A stretch of 61,816 nt of DNA. Source: Candidatus Pacearchaeota archaeon. Lineage in GTDB: Archaea; Nanoarchaeota; Nanoarchaeia; Pacearchaeales; GW2011-AR1. The DNA lies in the NCBI GenBank assembly GCA_023228245.1, contig JALOBN010000011.1, positions 1-61,816 on the forward strand, in the 5' to 3' direction. Under the pieces are notes generated by a model that did not search any database, was not told the origin of the DNA, and saw only the letters and a program-made list of their open reading frames with translations. Shown here piece after piece: positions 7,824 through 15,148 of this stretch. A program made the translations under genes and the position numbers. Every line of letters begins with the position of its first letter. Position 1 is the stretch's first letter.

Positions 7824-8229
7824 GAGGTTAAATGTCTATATCCACTATATAGTGGATATAATTTGTTTATCCACTAAGATATACACTAGTATAAAGTGTA
7901 TCAGTAGAACTCAAAAATTACAAAGTGGATTAAGTGGAATATATTCATGGTAATTATCATGATTCTTCCTATAGGTCGCCGGATGAAAGGGGAAAAGTAC
8001 CCACTTTTGCCACTTTCGGGCATCCCGATAGCGATTATTAAGGTGAAAGTATGCCACTATTAACCACTCTGGCGTACATAAATATAAATGCATAGATATA
8101 AACATGCATAGACGTAGGGCATTTAAACACAAAGCAGAATGCATGATGCTGAATTGAAACAATGATTAAGTACCTGTACAAATATCAGTTACATCATATA
8201 CAATTGCATCGCTTAATAAAGGAGGACAT
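7824..8229. other. Gene-free AT-rich region with palindrome and iterated motifs: candidate replication origin
   Basis: About 400 bp with no credible gene. It has a perfect 24-bp palindrome at 7837-7860 built from TATCCACT and its complement; further copies of the half-site at 7868-7875 (TATCCACT), 7924-7930 (AGTGGAT) and 7933-7938 (AGTGGA); a 7-bp inverted repeat ATACACT/AGTGTAT at 7881-7887 and 7895-7901; and a direct repeat ATGCATAGA at 8088-8096 and 8104-8112. Iterons beside an SF3 helicase gene are typical of viral and plasmid origins, but no experiment supports this here. GGAGGA at 8221-8226 belongs to the next gene. Confidence 0.55.
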
Positions 8230-8583
8230 ATGCCAAAGATTGGAAAGCTTGTAGAATTTCGACCAACCCAAGTCGATATCGACAGGTATCCGCATTTCGC
8301 GACGGCTGAAAAATGCTGGAAAAACGAAGACATCGAAGTACTATTGAATCACATAGGGAATTTCACCCACCTCAAAATCCATATGCGCGATGACTCAAAG
8401 ATTTTTGGATTCTATCTATTACAACATGTGAAGGATGCCGTTTTAGGGCAAAACGTTGCTGCTATCCAGATATTTCCGCGATCTGATGATCTAGTCGATG
8501 GATCGAATACGTATCATTTGTGGACGTGGGACCAGATACAAGAGCAATTGCCGAATTTGCATGAAATGCGTAGGTATAGCTGA
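8230..8583 (+). CDS. Hypothetical protein, DUF7694-like
   Basis: 117 residues with an excellent AAAGGAGGA site. The C-terminal half (VAAIQIFPRSDDLVDGSNTYHLW, residues 80-102) resembles the small phage DUF7694 family, where an aromatic/His-Leu-Trp segment ends the domain. Function of that family is unknown. It starts the small operon downstream of the candidate origin. Confidence 0.7.
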   Translation: MPKIGKLVEFRPTQVDIDRYPHFATAEKCWKNEDIEVLLNHIGNFTHLKIHMRDDSKIFGFYLLQHVKDAVLGQNVAAIQIFPRSDDLVDGSNTYHLWTWDQIQEQLPNLHEMRRYS

Positions 8584-8598
8584 TAGGAGATGATTAAT

Positions 8599-9015
8599 AT
8601 GCAAACCGATTGGCTAACAAGAGACCTTCCAGAATCGTTCTGGAGTGATGCCGGACATCATAGCGAAGCTGAAAATACAATGCTGTTCTCGGAAATTCCA
8701 GATAATTATAAGAATCTAGCGTATGCGATCATCATGTCCACGTTGGAAGCAAAAGACTCCAATTTAAGTTCATGCCAGGCGTTTAGGCAATTCCTGTTTC
8801 TTTTGCAGAGAGCCTTAATCGATGAGCATGGAATTGATCTGAGATTGCCCTATTACTGGTATGCAGACGATGTTATGATCGAACCAGAATTGATAGTGCG
8901 AGTCACTAATGGCATCGTTGGATGGAGATGTGATGAGAGCGTGAAAGGGTGTTTAATGGAAGGAGAATGCCGATATTATCAAGAACAAGCGACCGTGGGT
9001 GAAATATGCCCATAG
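8599..9015 (+). CDS. Hypothetical protein with C-terminal Cys cluster
   Basis: 138 residues from the ATG at 8599, 9 bases after GGAG; an ATG at 8590 directly abuts that site and is less likely. Mostly helical; the C-terminus has C-x6-C-x6-C (RCDESVKGC, ECRYY) and one more Cys near the end, possibly a small metal or iron-sulfur site. No family recognised. Confidence 0.6.
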   Translation: MQTDWLTRDLPESFWSDAGHHSEAENTMLFSEIPDNYKNLAYAIIMSTLEAKDSNLSSCQAFRQFLFLLQRALIDEHGIDLRLPYYWYADDVMIEPELIVRVTNGIVGWRCDESVKGCLMEGECRYYQEQATVGEICP

Positions 9016-9164
9016 ATCGCTGGAGCATCGCCCTAGACATCGAAATGATACAATGGGATGACCTATTAGATCGCATAGATAACCTCATATGGTGGGTTAC
9101 TGCGCAACCTGACCATATCGCGATAGATTATGAGGATATAGATAGTGGACTGATAGATACATGA
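9006..9164 (+). CDS. Small acidic hypothetical protein
   Basis: 52 residues, acidic and Trp/Ile-rich, starting at an ATG inside the end of the previous gene. The overlap and codon pattern support it, but it has no ribosome binding site of its own, so it would depend on coupling. Nothing recognisable. Confidence 0.4.
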   Translation: MPIDRWSIALDIEMIQWDDLLDRIDNLIWWVTAQPDHIAIDYEDIDSGLIDT

Positions 9165-9455
9165 TAGGTATTCGCGTTGCCTATGTGGGCCGAATTGCGA
9201 GCTATGTCAGAAGGAACGAGAAGCCCGCCAAATGCCCTAGGCAGGCATTACATTTTCTTTTTAGGCGATTCTACCTAGATGCCTAGGATCTCATGCCCTT
9301 GGGCCGCTAGAGCAACCCTGGATAGGTTGCTAGGGCAAGTAACAAGCCACATATCGCTCCTGTCAAGATGCCTGCAAAAAAGATGGTCTCAGGGCTATAG
9401 GCCCATAGCAGGTCGCGGGCGGCATAGCAGAATTCGAACCAGGCTTGATATAGGG
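9165..9455. ncRNA. Gene-free hairpin-rich stretch, candidate structured RNA (strand unknown)
   Basis: No credible protein gene. It holds several perfect inverted repeats: CCTAGGCA/TGCCTAGG at 9236-9243 and 9280-9287, AGCAACC/GGTTGCT at 9311-9317 and 9325-9331 (7-nt loop), GCTAT/ATAGC at 9394-9398 and 9405-9409, and CCTGC/GCAGG at 9371-9375 and 9408-9412. Its GC content is higher than that of the AT-rich intergenic promoters. A GGTTCGAATTC string on the minus strand recalls a tRNA T-arm, but the flanking stem does not pair. Confidence 0.3.
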
Positions 9456-9632
9456 TCATGCATCTACTAGCCAGCTTTCGTGAAACACTTGGAATCGATC
9501 GGTTAAGTGCAGTGCATCGTCGTATAGCTGCACTTTATAGCAATCGCTGCCAATCGTTTCGATTATCTTACCACGTAGGTTGTTTATGCCGTCTTTCATT
9601 CTAAGAATTGTTACATCTTTTCCGATTTGCAT
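9456..9632 (-). CDS. Small SH3-like (KOW-type) protein
   Basis: 58 residues from the ATG at 9632; GGAGGG lies 8 bases upstream, whereas a GTG at 9638 is too close to it. The pattern (KDVTILRMKDGINNLRGKIIETI then YKVQLYDD) is five short beta strands with a Gly-containing turn, as in SH3/KOW folds. Several other small viral proteins here have the same look (14107, 16483, 16671, 41522). It is the last gene of the minus operon that starts at 12514. Confidence 0.6.
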   Translation of the reverse strand: MQIGKDVTILRMKDGINNLRGKIIETIGSDCYKVQLYDDALHLTDRFQVFHESWLVDA

Positions 9633-9634
9633 AG

Positions 9635-10288
9635 TCACTTGCCCTCCCGAATCTTAGTCAAGGCGGCTCGCGCCCGTTCTTCGCTGATATCTGGATTGAT
9701 CCATTTATATATTTCCAAATATTCTTTCTCCAATCTCTCTACATATCCTGCTTTTTGTGTCACTTGCAGGTTAAGCTCCCGTGCGGCCAATTCGCGACAT
9801 TTCTCGATGTCCATTACCTGAAAAATGTAGTTACCTTGAGCATCTACGAAGTCGCCGCTATTGGCTTCTTGTATTTTGGCGGCCCGTTCATCTATTGCAA
9901 TCTGTTGCCATCTGGCAAGCTCGCTTTCCGCTTTCCAGCATCTATCCCGGAGCTGGTTGCAATTGGCCATTAGATCCTCGTTTAGAGCGCCAAGTGCTTT
10001 GCGGCGAGCCAATTCGTCTGAGATGATCGCATCCTTGGCGGCAAGTTGCATAAGCAGCCTTTGCAATTTGGCAGACTCTTCGGCATTACCATAAGCAAAT
10101 AAATTGTCCGTAATTCTAATCGCAACCGGAACAGCTACTTGGAACGGATTCATTGCTCGGAGGCGTTTGATCTCGGCCACCAAATCGGCCACAATGCGTC
10201 CTATATCTAGGTATCTATTCGCATAATGTCCGCCGGTTCTATCGATGTTCGCCAAAATGATTGCTTTCTCTATGAGATCGTCAGTCAT
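9635..10288 (-). CDS. Coiled-coil hypothetical protein
   Basis: 217 residues, largely helical, with a long heptad-rich stretch from about 65 to 200 (Ala/Glu/Arg-rich). No catalytic motif. Its start overlaps the end of the small membrane-protein gene (10281) and its stop overlaps the next gene's start, so it is embedded in a tightly coupled operon. Confidence 0.65.
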   Translation of the reverse strand: MTDDLIEKAIILANIDRTGGHYANRYLDIGRIVADLVAEIKRLRAMNPFQVAVPVAIRITDNLFAYGNAEESAKLQRLLMQLAAKDAIISDELARRKALGALNEDLMANCNQLRDRCWKAESELARWQQIAIDERAAKIQEANSGDFVDAQGNYIFQVMDIEKCRELAARELNLQVTQKAGYVERLEKEYLEIYKWINPDISEERARAALTKIREGK

Positions 10289-10448
10289 ATTCCTCTCCGA
10301 ATACTAACCCAGTCGCGGCAGATCCAATTCCTACTAATCCGCCCGCAATGTTCGCGACAATTGAATATGGATCGAATAACGTATACACAGCAATCATACC
10401 AACACCAAATAGTACGGCTGTCACTGATATCACAATCAACCAATTCAT
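10281..10448 (-). CDS. Small membrane protein, two hydrophobic segments
   Basis: 55 residues with two hydrophobic stretches (about 3-22 and 31-50) separated by YTLFDPYS. GGAGGAGA is 3 bases before the ATG. It overlaps both neighbours by a few bases. No family; possibly a membrane anchor or host-modifying peptide. Confidence 0.65.
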   Translation of the reverse strand: MNWLIVISVTAVLFGVGMIAVYTLFDPYSIVANIAGGLVGIGSAATGLVFGEEYD

Positions 10449-10705
10449 TTCGTCTCCTCCGCAAATATTTCCGGATATTCCTGGGCCAATTGCTCTATGG
10501 TTTCCCGCTCACATCCCATCCGACGATCGCGTTCTTTGATGCATATCGCTTTCAAGGTGGCAATCTGCCCACGCAGCGTATCGATCTCCTTTTGACTATG
10601 CACTTTTGGCCAATATGCATAGCATTTGTCGCAATATAATATTTTGTCCATATGTCCAGGGCAATTTCTGAGATATAGGACGGTATCACATGTGGGGCAT
10701 CTCAT
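10445..10705 (-). CDS. Zinc-ribbon plus coiled-coil protein
   Basis: 86 residues. A zinc ribbon is formed by CPTC (3-6) and CDKC (25-28), followed by a helix rich in Glu/Arg (about 38-84). Overlaps both adjacent genes by 4 bp. Zinc ribbons of this kind often bind nucleic acid; no specific role can be given. Confidence 0.7.
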   Translation of the reverse strand: MRCPTCDTVLYLRNCPGHMDKILYCDKCYAYWPKVHSQKEIDTLRGQIATLKAICIKERDRRMGCERETIEQLAQEYPEIFAEETK

Positions 10706-11343
10706 ATCTTACCTTCCTGGCGCAATTGTTCTCGGGCATTATATCGTAGTCGCTTTTGCTCATTCTCGGATACTTCGTCTAACTCCCACGCCACGATATC
10801 CGCATTTCTTTCTAAATTCAGATAGCGATGGGCGCGTTCTTCCGCTAGTGCCTTCCCGCGCGCTCGTTTTGCCTCGCCGAGCTTCTTGAGGGCGGCACGC
10901 TGTTTTTGCATTCGTCTAAATACTTTTCCCGACAGATTGAATGCCCGCACGCGTTGCTCTCTTGTATGTGGGTTCCCACACAGGATCGACCTGATCAGGG
11001 ACAGATTGTGATTAGTAATTTCTACACCGGTTATTGCTTCCAGCTCCGCTATGCGCTTCTGGTCTGTATGCATCATTTCGTTGCATCGTTGGATGTACTC
11101 GTTATTTTGGTGAGCATCGCGTTGCAACCGCTCAACCTCATTCGCATATTCCTTCTTCCCACGATAATTGCGATCCACATCGAGCAGTAGCTGCCGCTCG
11201 CGATCTTGGAGGCGGTCGATTTCATCCAACGCAGATTGCAGCACCATTCCAGCATGAGCATTCCAGTAATCGTGATCTACCGATTCGTCCTTGGAATTGC
11301 ATTTTTCTGCGATTTCGCGTGCATCTCGCATATCAAATGTCAT
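10702..11343 (-). CDS. Coiled-coil hypothetical protein
   Basis: 213 residues, very rich in Glu, Arg and Gln, predicted coiled coil over about 35-100 and 145-210. No catalytic motif. The central segment (SLIRSILCGNPHTREQR) breaks the heptads. It is in the middle of the coupled minus operon; a structural or nucleoid-like role is only a guess. Confidence 0.65.
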   Translation of the reverse strand: MTFDMRDAREIAEKCNSKDESVDHDYWNAHAGMVLQSALDEIDRLQDRERQLLLDVDRNYRGKKEYANEVERLQRDAHQNNEYIQRCNEMMHTDQKRIAELEAITGVEITNHNLSLIRSILCGNPHTREQRVRAFNLSGKVFRRMQKQRAALKKLGEAKRARGKALAEERAHRYLNLERNADIVAWELDEVSENEQKRLRYNAREQLRQEGKI

Positions 11344-11741
11344 CTATTCTCCTCCATTTTCCGGGCAATGTCGCGATACCTGCGCAATGCATCCTTCACA
11401 GCATCCCATTCAGGCGCATGGTGCGTTTCTTCTATCTCATCTGAAGCATATGCAATAAGCTGCCTATCGCCTGGCCGGATCTCACCCAGGACATCAAGCA
11501 GTGCGGGGGCGGCATTGAGCAGTTCACATAACATCTTTGCCAAATCCACATCCGTTAGCCAATCTTCTGAGCCTCCCAAATCACTGTGACACTTTACCGC
11601 CTCATCGCCATCTGGATATAGGAGATATTGCGCGTCGCGGGTTAATGTTGGTATTTTCGCGACATGTTCTTTGAGCCTGGCAACCTCATCTATCCGCGAT
11701 GGGAATTCATGTATTGGCAGGGGCTTGGATCGAGCTATCAT
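11340..11741 (-). CDS. Hypothetical protein
   Basis: 133 residues, helical. The segment DVDLAKMLCELLNAAPALLDVLGEI looks like an amphipathic helix pair found in many small phage proteins of the 'ead/Ea22'-like type, but the match is weak. Four-base overlaps with both neighbours. Confidence 0.6.
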   Translation of the reverse strand: MIARSKPLPIHEFPSRIDEVARLKEHVAKIPTLTRDAQYLLYPDGDEAVKCHSDLGGSEDWLTDVDLAKMLCELLNAAPALLDVLGEIRPGDRQLIAYASDEIEETHHAPEWDAVKDALRRYRDIARKMEENR

Positions 11742-11890
11742 TGCCGCCTCCTGCTACGTTCAAATGATGGCTCAAATCGTACACCCTTCGCTTCGTACGG
11801 ATCATATAGGAATCCGTAGCCGTTCCCATTGCGGTCAGCGATCCCGAAAGACACTCCTTTCTCCATTATTATGAATGGACCGAATCTCAT
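11738..11890 (-). CDS. Small basic hypothetical protein
   Basis: 50 residues; a beta-rich N-terminus (FGPFIIMEKGVSFGIADRNGNGYGF) and a basic tail (RSRRRQ). The start at 11890 overlaps the upstream gene's stop and the stop overlaps the next ATG, matching the operon's coupling pattern. Confidence 0.5.
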   Translation of the reverse strand: MRFGPFIIMEKGVSFGIADRNGNGYGFLYDPYEAKGVRFEPSFERSRRRQ

Positions 11891-12141
11891 AGTTGCATCG
11901 CCTCGATTTTCTCCAATGTATCTTGATGCTGCTTGACCTCATTTAGCAGCTTTGCAATCGCGGTATTTTCGCGATCTATGAGGAAGTCCTTTGCTTCTTG
12001 CCATGTATCGAAATGGCAATAGAAGTCATTTGTCATCCTTGGGTGGCGATCTCCATTCAGATAGGTTACCGACTTTTCGGTTTCTTTTAAGGTCTCGATT
12101 TCTTCTATTTTTTCATTGTAGAAGGTACGAAATTTCTTCAT
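11887..12141 (-). CDS. Hypothetical protein
   Basis: 84 residues from the ATG at 12141, which overlaps the preceding stop at 12138; the reading frame extends further upstream only as an overprint. It has a beta-hairpin-like centre (KSVTYLNGDRHPRMTNDFY) flanked by helices. No family recognised. Confidence 0.55.
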   Translation of the reverse strand: MKKFRTFYNEKIEEIETLKETEKSVTYLNGDRHPRMTNDFYCHFDTWQEAKDFLIDRENTAIAKLLNEVKQHQDTLEKIEAMQL

Positions 12142-12290
12142 GCTTTCTGGCTCCCTTTCATATTCGACACCATGCGCCTCATGCCATCCAGCTCTCCAGA
12201 CAGCAACGATGCCGCTCGCGATACTTCCCGCGCGGATTCTGTCAAGTTCACGAGCTTGGATTGGATTTCGTCGTATTCCGTTTGATTCAT
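12138..12290 (-). CDS. Small coiled-coil protein
   Basis: 50 residues from the ATG at 12290, chosen because it overlaps the regulator's stop (ATGA) and follows GGAGAGGATGGG; the frame is open further. Helical with heptads and a basic C-terminus. Unknown function. Confidence 0.5.
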   Translation of the reverse strand: MNQTEYDEIQSKLVNLTESAREVSRAASLLSGELDGMRRMVSNMKGSQKA

Positions 12291-12514
12291 CCCATCCTCT
12301 CCTGATATCGTTTCTTCTGTTTCTCGCGAATACCATCCTTCGCGGTCTGGCATCGCATCATGAACTCTTCTGGCATTTCTCCACCCGCAATCATCTTTTC
12401 AATCGCGAAAAGAATAATGCGGCTCTTGTCCCTGATTTCCAAGGCGTGATAAACCAGGAACTCATCAATATGAGCGTCTAGCTCATCTGGTATCTTTATG
12501 GTTAGCTTACTCAT
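12287..12514 (-). CDS. Ribbon-helix-helix regulator (CopG-like)
   Basis: 75 residues: beta strand SKLTIKIPDEL, helix LDAHIDEFLVYHAL, turn and helix DKSRIILFAIEKMIAG, the CopG/Arc DNA-binding fold. It leads the minus operon 12514-9456. A TATA box (CTTAAATA on the minus strand, 12537-12544) is 27 bp from the ATG, and the space between holds a sequence shared with the promoter at 58548, which suggests one or both are controlled by this protein or by the 58548 protein (inference). Confidence 0.8.
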   Translation of the reverse strand: MSKLTIKIPDELDAHIDEFLVYHALEIRDKSRIILFAIEKMIAGGEMPEEFMMRCQTAKDGIREKQKKRYQERMG

Positions 12515-12544
12515 AGGTAGCGATAGGTACTATTGCTATTTAAG
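12513..12544 (-). promoter_or_regulatory. Promoter with operator-like repeats (leaderless RHH operon)
   Basis: The TATA box is 12537-12544. Between it and the ATG (minus strand) lie AGCAATAG (12530-12537) and CGCTACCTAT (12513-12522), with a second ACCTAT at 12524-12529. The same 8-mer and 10-mer occur in the same order and orientation upstream of the gene at 58548. Confidence 0.65.
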
Positions 12545-12650
12545 CTTTTCTGGTAGCGAACGCTATAAACAAAATCGTTGCTGTCATGATAGCGCAAACT
12601 ATATATGCTACTAAAACAACCTACTGCATAGAAGAAAAGGGTGATACGAG

Positions 12651-12824
12651 ATGGAATATAGCTACAAGACTGATGGAGAAGAAGCAGAATTCGAAGCAGA
12701 GAACGATACTGAAGCCTGGCAGATTGCCAGGAAGGAAGCCAGCCTGACCAAGGCTCAAATAGCAGATGGTGCGTGGATCCAAGTATTCGATGAGGATGGT
12801 AATCTAGTCGAGGAGGTGGCCTAG
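12651..12824 (+). CDS. Small acidic hypothetical protein
   Basis: 57 residues, rich in Glu and Asp (TDGEEAEFEAENDTEAW), ending in a beta hairpin (WIQVFDEDGNLVEEVA). GGGTGAT at 12640-12646 is a good ribosome binding site and TATATATG near 12600-12607 a possible TATA box, so unlike most operon heads here it would have a short leader. DNA-mimic-like acidity is noted but not diagnostic. Confidence 0.6.
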   Translation: MEYSYKTDGEEAEFEAENDTEAWQIARKEASLTKAQIADGAWIQVFDEDGNLVEEVA

Positions 12825-12825
12825 C

Positions 12826-13056
12826 ATGGCTTCCTCCAAAATCAACTTTGGCGCGCAGATGTCCAAGCGCGCGGACCGTCATGATGGCATCATCCATGTT
12901 ATGAGAGGGCATAGGCCACTAGGTGTCATGGATCGAGTCCGGCCAGATGTCGGGCAACGGTATGCGTGGGAAGCCTACCAGAAACTTGAATCCGGGCGGT
13001 TCGCCGCCAATATTCAAGCAGATGCATTGAGATTGATGATGCTGGTAGGTGCCTGA
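12826..13056 (+). CDS. Hypothetical basic protein
   Basis: 76 residues, starting 1 base after the previous stop with GGAGGTGG just upstream. Basic N-terminus and a helical C-terminus. No family recognised. Confidence 0.55.
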   Translation: MASSKINFGAQMSKRADRHDGIIHVMRGHRPLGVMDRVRPDVGQRYAWEAYQKLESGRFAANIQADALRLMMLVGA

Positions 13057-13057
13057 A

Positions 13058-13201
13058 ATGGAAGATGCTGATACCATTCGAAAAGAATGGATCTCTGCTC
13101 GCAGAGAAGTCGAACAGAACAGGCGACGCAATCCTGGCTATTGCAGAGCGCTAGAATTCGTGCTGGAGATACCCAAAAAACATCAGTGCAGGAGGTTCTG
13201 A
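13058..13201 (+). CDS. Small basic hypothetical protein
   Basis: 47 residues, Arg/Glu-rich with two Cys; starts next to the previous stop (13054-13056) and ends with the ribosome binding site (GGAGG) for the next gene inside its coding sequence. Coupled operon member; function unknown. Confidence 0.45.
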   Translation: MEDADTIRKEWISARREVEQNRRRNPGYCRALEFVLEIPKKHQCRRF

Positions 13202-13202
13202 C

Positions 13203-13370
13203 ATGAGCGTCATCCATGCGAAAGTTGCCTTCTACCCACCCGGCCAACCGTCCTATGACCTGGCATATTCTGCCATCGGCATAGGCGAGCTACAAGACAT
13301 GTGGCGGGCCAAGATGGACCCGTTACGCGGGTTGGTTGGGGTCGCATACGAGATTAAGCAGGTGGATTAG
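13203..13370 (+). CDS. Hypothetical protein
   Basis: 55 residues with GCAGGAGGTT as a strong ribosome binding site. Alpha/beta (VIHAKVAFYPPG ... GVAYEIKQVD). The next gene begins directly at 13371, without a spacer. Confidence 0.5.
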   Translation: MSVIHAKVAFYPPGQPSYDLAYSAIGIGELQDMWRAKMDPLRGLVGVAYEIKQVD

Positions 13371-13562
13371 ATGACATTCACCGATGGCCGAAACGTGTTT
13401 CACGAATTTCGGCATGAGGATGGCACCGTTTACGGGTGCGCTTGCGAAGGCGCGGTCGAAAATTGCGATCTATGCCAGTGGGCCGGCTGTCCGATGAGGC
13501 CCGAAAATCATATTTCTCAACTTCAGGAAGCAAAGGAGGTGACCACAAAAAGCGACCTATGA
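13371..13562 (+). CDS. Cys-rich small protein
   Basis: 63 residues with five clustered Cys (GCACEG, CDLCQWAGC, residues 23-41), consistent with a zinc or iron-sulfur mini-domain. ATG directly follows the preceding stop. It is the last gene before the gene-free region 13563-13978. Confidence 0.5.
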   Translation: MTFTDGRNVFHEFRHEDGTVYGCACEGAVENCDLCQWAGCPMRPENHISQLQEAKEVTTKSDL

Positions 13563-13762
13563 CACCTCGTATCTTCCTGGGCACGCATGGGTCTCGCGGT
13601 ATTCTCATGCTGCCTTGCCCCAGTAGCTCTGCATAATGAGTGTGGCACAGATTTGCAGGCACCGTATCGAGACTGATGGCTCGATGAAGGGCAAAAGCCA
13701 CCATACAAGCCAGGTAGTCGTTTGTCACTCCTTTCCGACACCTGGCTTTATCACCCCCGTAG

Positions 13763-13883
13763 GTAGCATCAGCATGTGCAGCCAAATGACTCTAGAGCAT
13801 GAGGCGGGTTCCATGCGCCATCGCATCCTTCGGTCGCTCCGATTGGCCCGGTGGAGACGTCAGTTCGACTCTGGCATGCTACA
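13763..13883 (+). ncRNA. tRNA-like element: acceptor and T-arm without a normal body
   Basis: GTAGCAT (13763-13769) pairs perfectly with ATGCTAC (13876-13882), and directly before the latter is a full T-arm: stem GTCAG/CTGGC around loop TTCGACT, matching the tRNA consensus GTTCRANNC. The unpaired A at 13883 is in the discriminator position. The interior is about 88 nt rather than about 42 and I cannot place standard D- and anticodon arms, so this is an intron-bearing tRNA, a tRNA mimic, or part of a larger RNA. Confidence 0.35.
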
Positions 13884-13946
13884 TACCGGCTCGATACATG
13901 AGAGGTCACTGTCGGGCCGGAAGATTATTTTTTGTAGGTAGATAAC

Positions 13947-13954
13947 TATAAATA
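13947..13954 (+). promoter_or_regulatory. TATA box (leaderless)
   Basis: TATAAATA centred 28 bp before the ATG at 13979; no ribosome binding site lies between, so the transcript is predicted to be leaderless. Confidence 0.65.
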
Positions 13955-13978
13955 CTAATAAGAAGTATAAGTAAGTCT

Positions 13979-14110
13979 ATGGAGAAAGCCACAGTGACCA
14001 TGCGGGAAGATCAGAAAGCATGGCTAAATAATCATCCAGAAATTAATCTTTCTGGATTGGTACAAAAGAGCATAGATGAAATTATGCATTCTGGAAAGAA
14101 GGTGGAATGA
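13979..14110 (+). CDS. Small DNA-binding-type protein (RHH-like)
   Basis: 43 residues: beta strand KATVTMREDQ, helix KAWLNNHP, then NLSGLVQKSIDEIM, which resembles a short archaeal ribbon-helix-helix protein. It is led by a TATA box at 13947-13954 and overlaps the next gene by ATGA. It would be the regulator of the long early operon that follows (inference). Confidence 0.6.
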   Translation: MEKATVTMREDQKAWLNNHPEINLSGLVQKSIDEIMHSGKKVE

Positions 14111-14958
14111 TGGATATCAAGCGATGTAGAATCGATATGAAGGTCCGCGCACCAAACGGGCAGGAAGCAAAAATCGCGGGCATAACCCGTGACAATACCG
14201 TGCATGTGGATTTTGGCCCAGGTGAATATCATTGGGTCAAATTCTCGGCAAGTGACATAGAGCCTGTAAGCGATCCATGTCATTTCGCGATAGGCGATAC
14301 GGTCCGAGTAGCCCGAAAAGTCGATATCGAGGGCATTGGGTGGTCTTTCGCGATGAACGAACTGCTTGGAAAGGTGTTCACCATCGAAAATATCCGCGCC
14401 GATGGGAATGTGATTCTGGTTGAGGATTATCACACGTGGCCGGTCGCTTCGCTCGACAAAGTGAGCGATCCACGCGACGACTGCCAGAAGTTCGAAGCAA
14501 TTCGACTAAAAGCCTTCTGGGAAGGCAAGGCATCATGTCATGAGCAGATAGCCGGGTTGCTATCATCCCGTGATTACTGGCAAGCTTCATGTGGGTCTGC
14601 CCGCCGGGATGCCGCCTATTGGCACGAGGAGCTGGAGAAGTTGCAAAAAGAAGCCCTGGCGGAAACGCAGCATTTCTATTGTGATGATGTCGTAGACTGT
14701 CGCATTCTACCATTTCATCTGAGGCCACTATCCGAGGTCGCGAAATGCTACAAGCAGGTAGCGCCTGAGAAGTTGCTCATGTCACAAGAAGCCCGGCGTG
14801 TAAATCATCTTCTAGACACTGAAGGCCCGAATGATTATCGATCGATCGCGGTGACCTTCGGTGGTGATTGGGGGAAGACAATGGATGGCATCATTGAGTT
14901 GCTCGATGCTGGCAAGATACGGCTGGTAGATGGGAAATATGAAATCGTGGGGGATTGA
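14107..14958 (+). CDS. SH3-like (MIB/HERC2-type) domain protein
   Basis: 283 residues. Two beta-barrel-like segments: 10-52 (KVRAPNGQEAKIAGI ... WVKFSASDIEPV) and 60-118 (FAIGDTVRVARKVD ... WPVASLDKV), the second with the GD-V-V-R and terminal W pattern of MIB/HERC2-type SH3 domains. A helical middle and a possible C-terminal winged helix (DYRSIAVTFGGDWGKTMDGIIELLDAGKIRLVDGKY) follow. A role in protein or nucleic-acid binding is inferred. The gene at 16671 has the same N-terminal design. Confidence 0.65.
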   Translation: MMDIKRCRIDMKVRAPNGQEAKIAGITRDNTVHVDFGPGEYHWVKFSASDIEPVSDPCHFAIGDTVRVARKVDIEGIGWSFAMNELLGKVFTIENIRADGNVILVEDYHTWPVASLDKVSDPRDDCQKFEAIRLKAFWEGKASCHEQIAGLLSSRDYWQASCGSARRDAAYWHEELEKLQKEALAETQHFYCDDVVDCRILPFHLRPLSEVAKCYKQVAPEKLLMSQEARRVNHLLDTEGPNDYRSIAVTFGGDWGKTMDGIIELLDAGKIRLVDGKYEIVGD

Positions 14959-14960
14959 AC

Positions 14961-15146
14961 GTGTTGGACCCAACGAAGGAACACTTCATATTGGAGCTGA
15001 ATTCGGCCTCACAGTTCTTGCCCAACGTGAGGCTCGGGACCAATAAGGTAATTATCGAGGGCACTGAAGAACAGTTCAAGGCTCTGTGGGACATGATGGC
15101 GGAACAATTCGATTTCCAGACGGATTTTGATTGTGGGGAGGATTGA
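14961..15146 (+). CDS. Small hypothetical protein
   Basis: 61 residues from the GTG at 14961 (a TTG at 14955 is also open); GTGGGGGAT precedes it. Alpha/beta with an acidic C-terminus. No family. It is tightly packed between the SH3-like protein and a coiled-coil gene. Confidence 0.5.
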   Translation: MLDPTKEHFILELNSASQFLPNVRLGTNKVIIEGTEEQFKALWDMMAEQFDFQTDFDCGED

Positions 15147-15148
15147 AC

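Larger units (their letters stand above)
13563..13978. ncRNA. Gene-free hairpin-rich region, candidate structured RNA
   Basis: No convincing gene; a 101-codon frame at 13636-13941 has neither ribosome binding site nor protein-like composition. Strong pairings on either strand: a 13-bp stem with one bulged A (13707-13720 with 13736-13748), ATCGAG/CTCGAT at 13666-13671 and 13680-13685, CTCAT/ATGAG flanking 13605-13640, and the tRNA-like arm listed separately. The last 35 bases hold the promoter of the gene at 13979. Confidence 0.4.

Noticed and set aside
9420..9450. T-arm-like GGTTCGAATTC (minus strand), suggesting a tRNA or an attachment site
   Set aside because: The bases on either side do not form the 5-bp T-stem and no acceptor stem partner is found; position 61 is not C.
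13636..13941. 101-codon ORF on the + strand
   Set aside because: No ribosome binding site or TATA box; low-complexity Arg/Ser/His/Cys composition; overlaps the paired regions.
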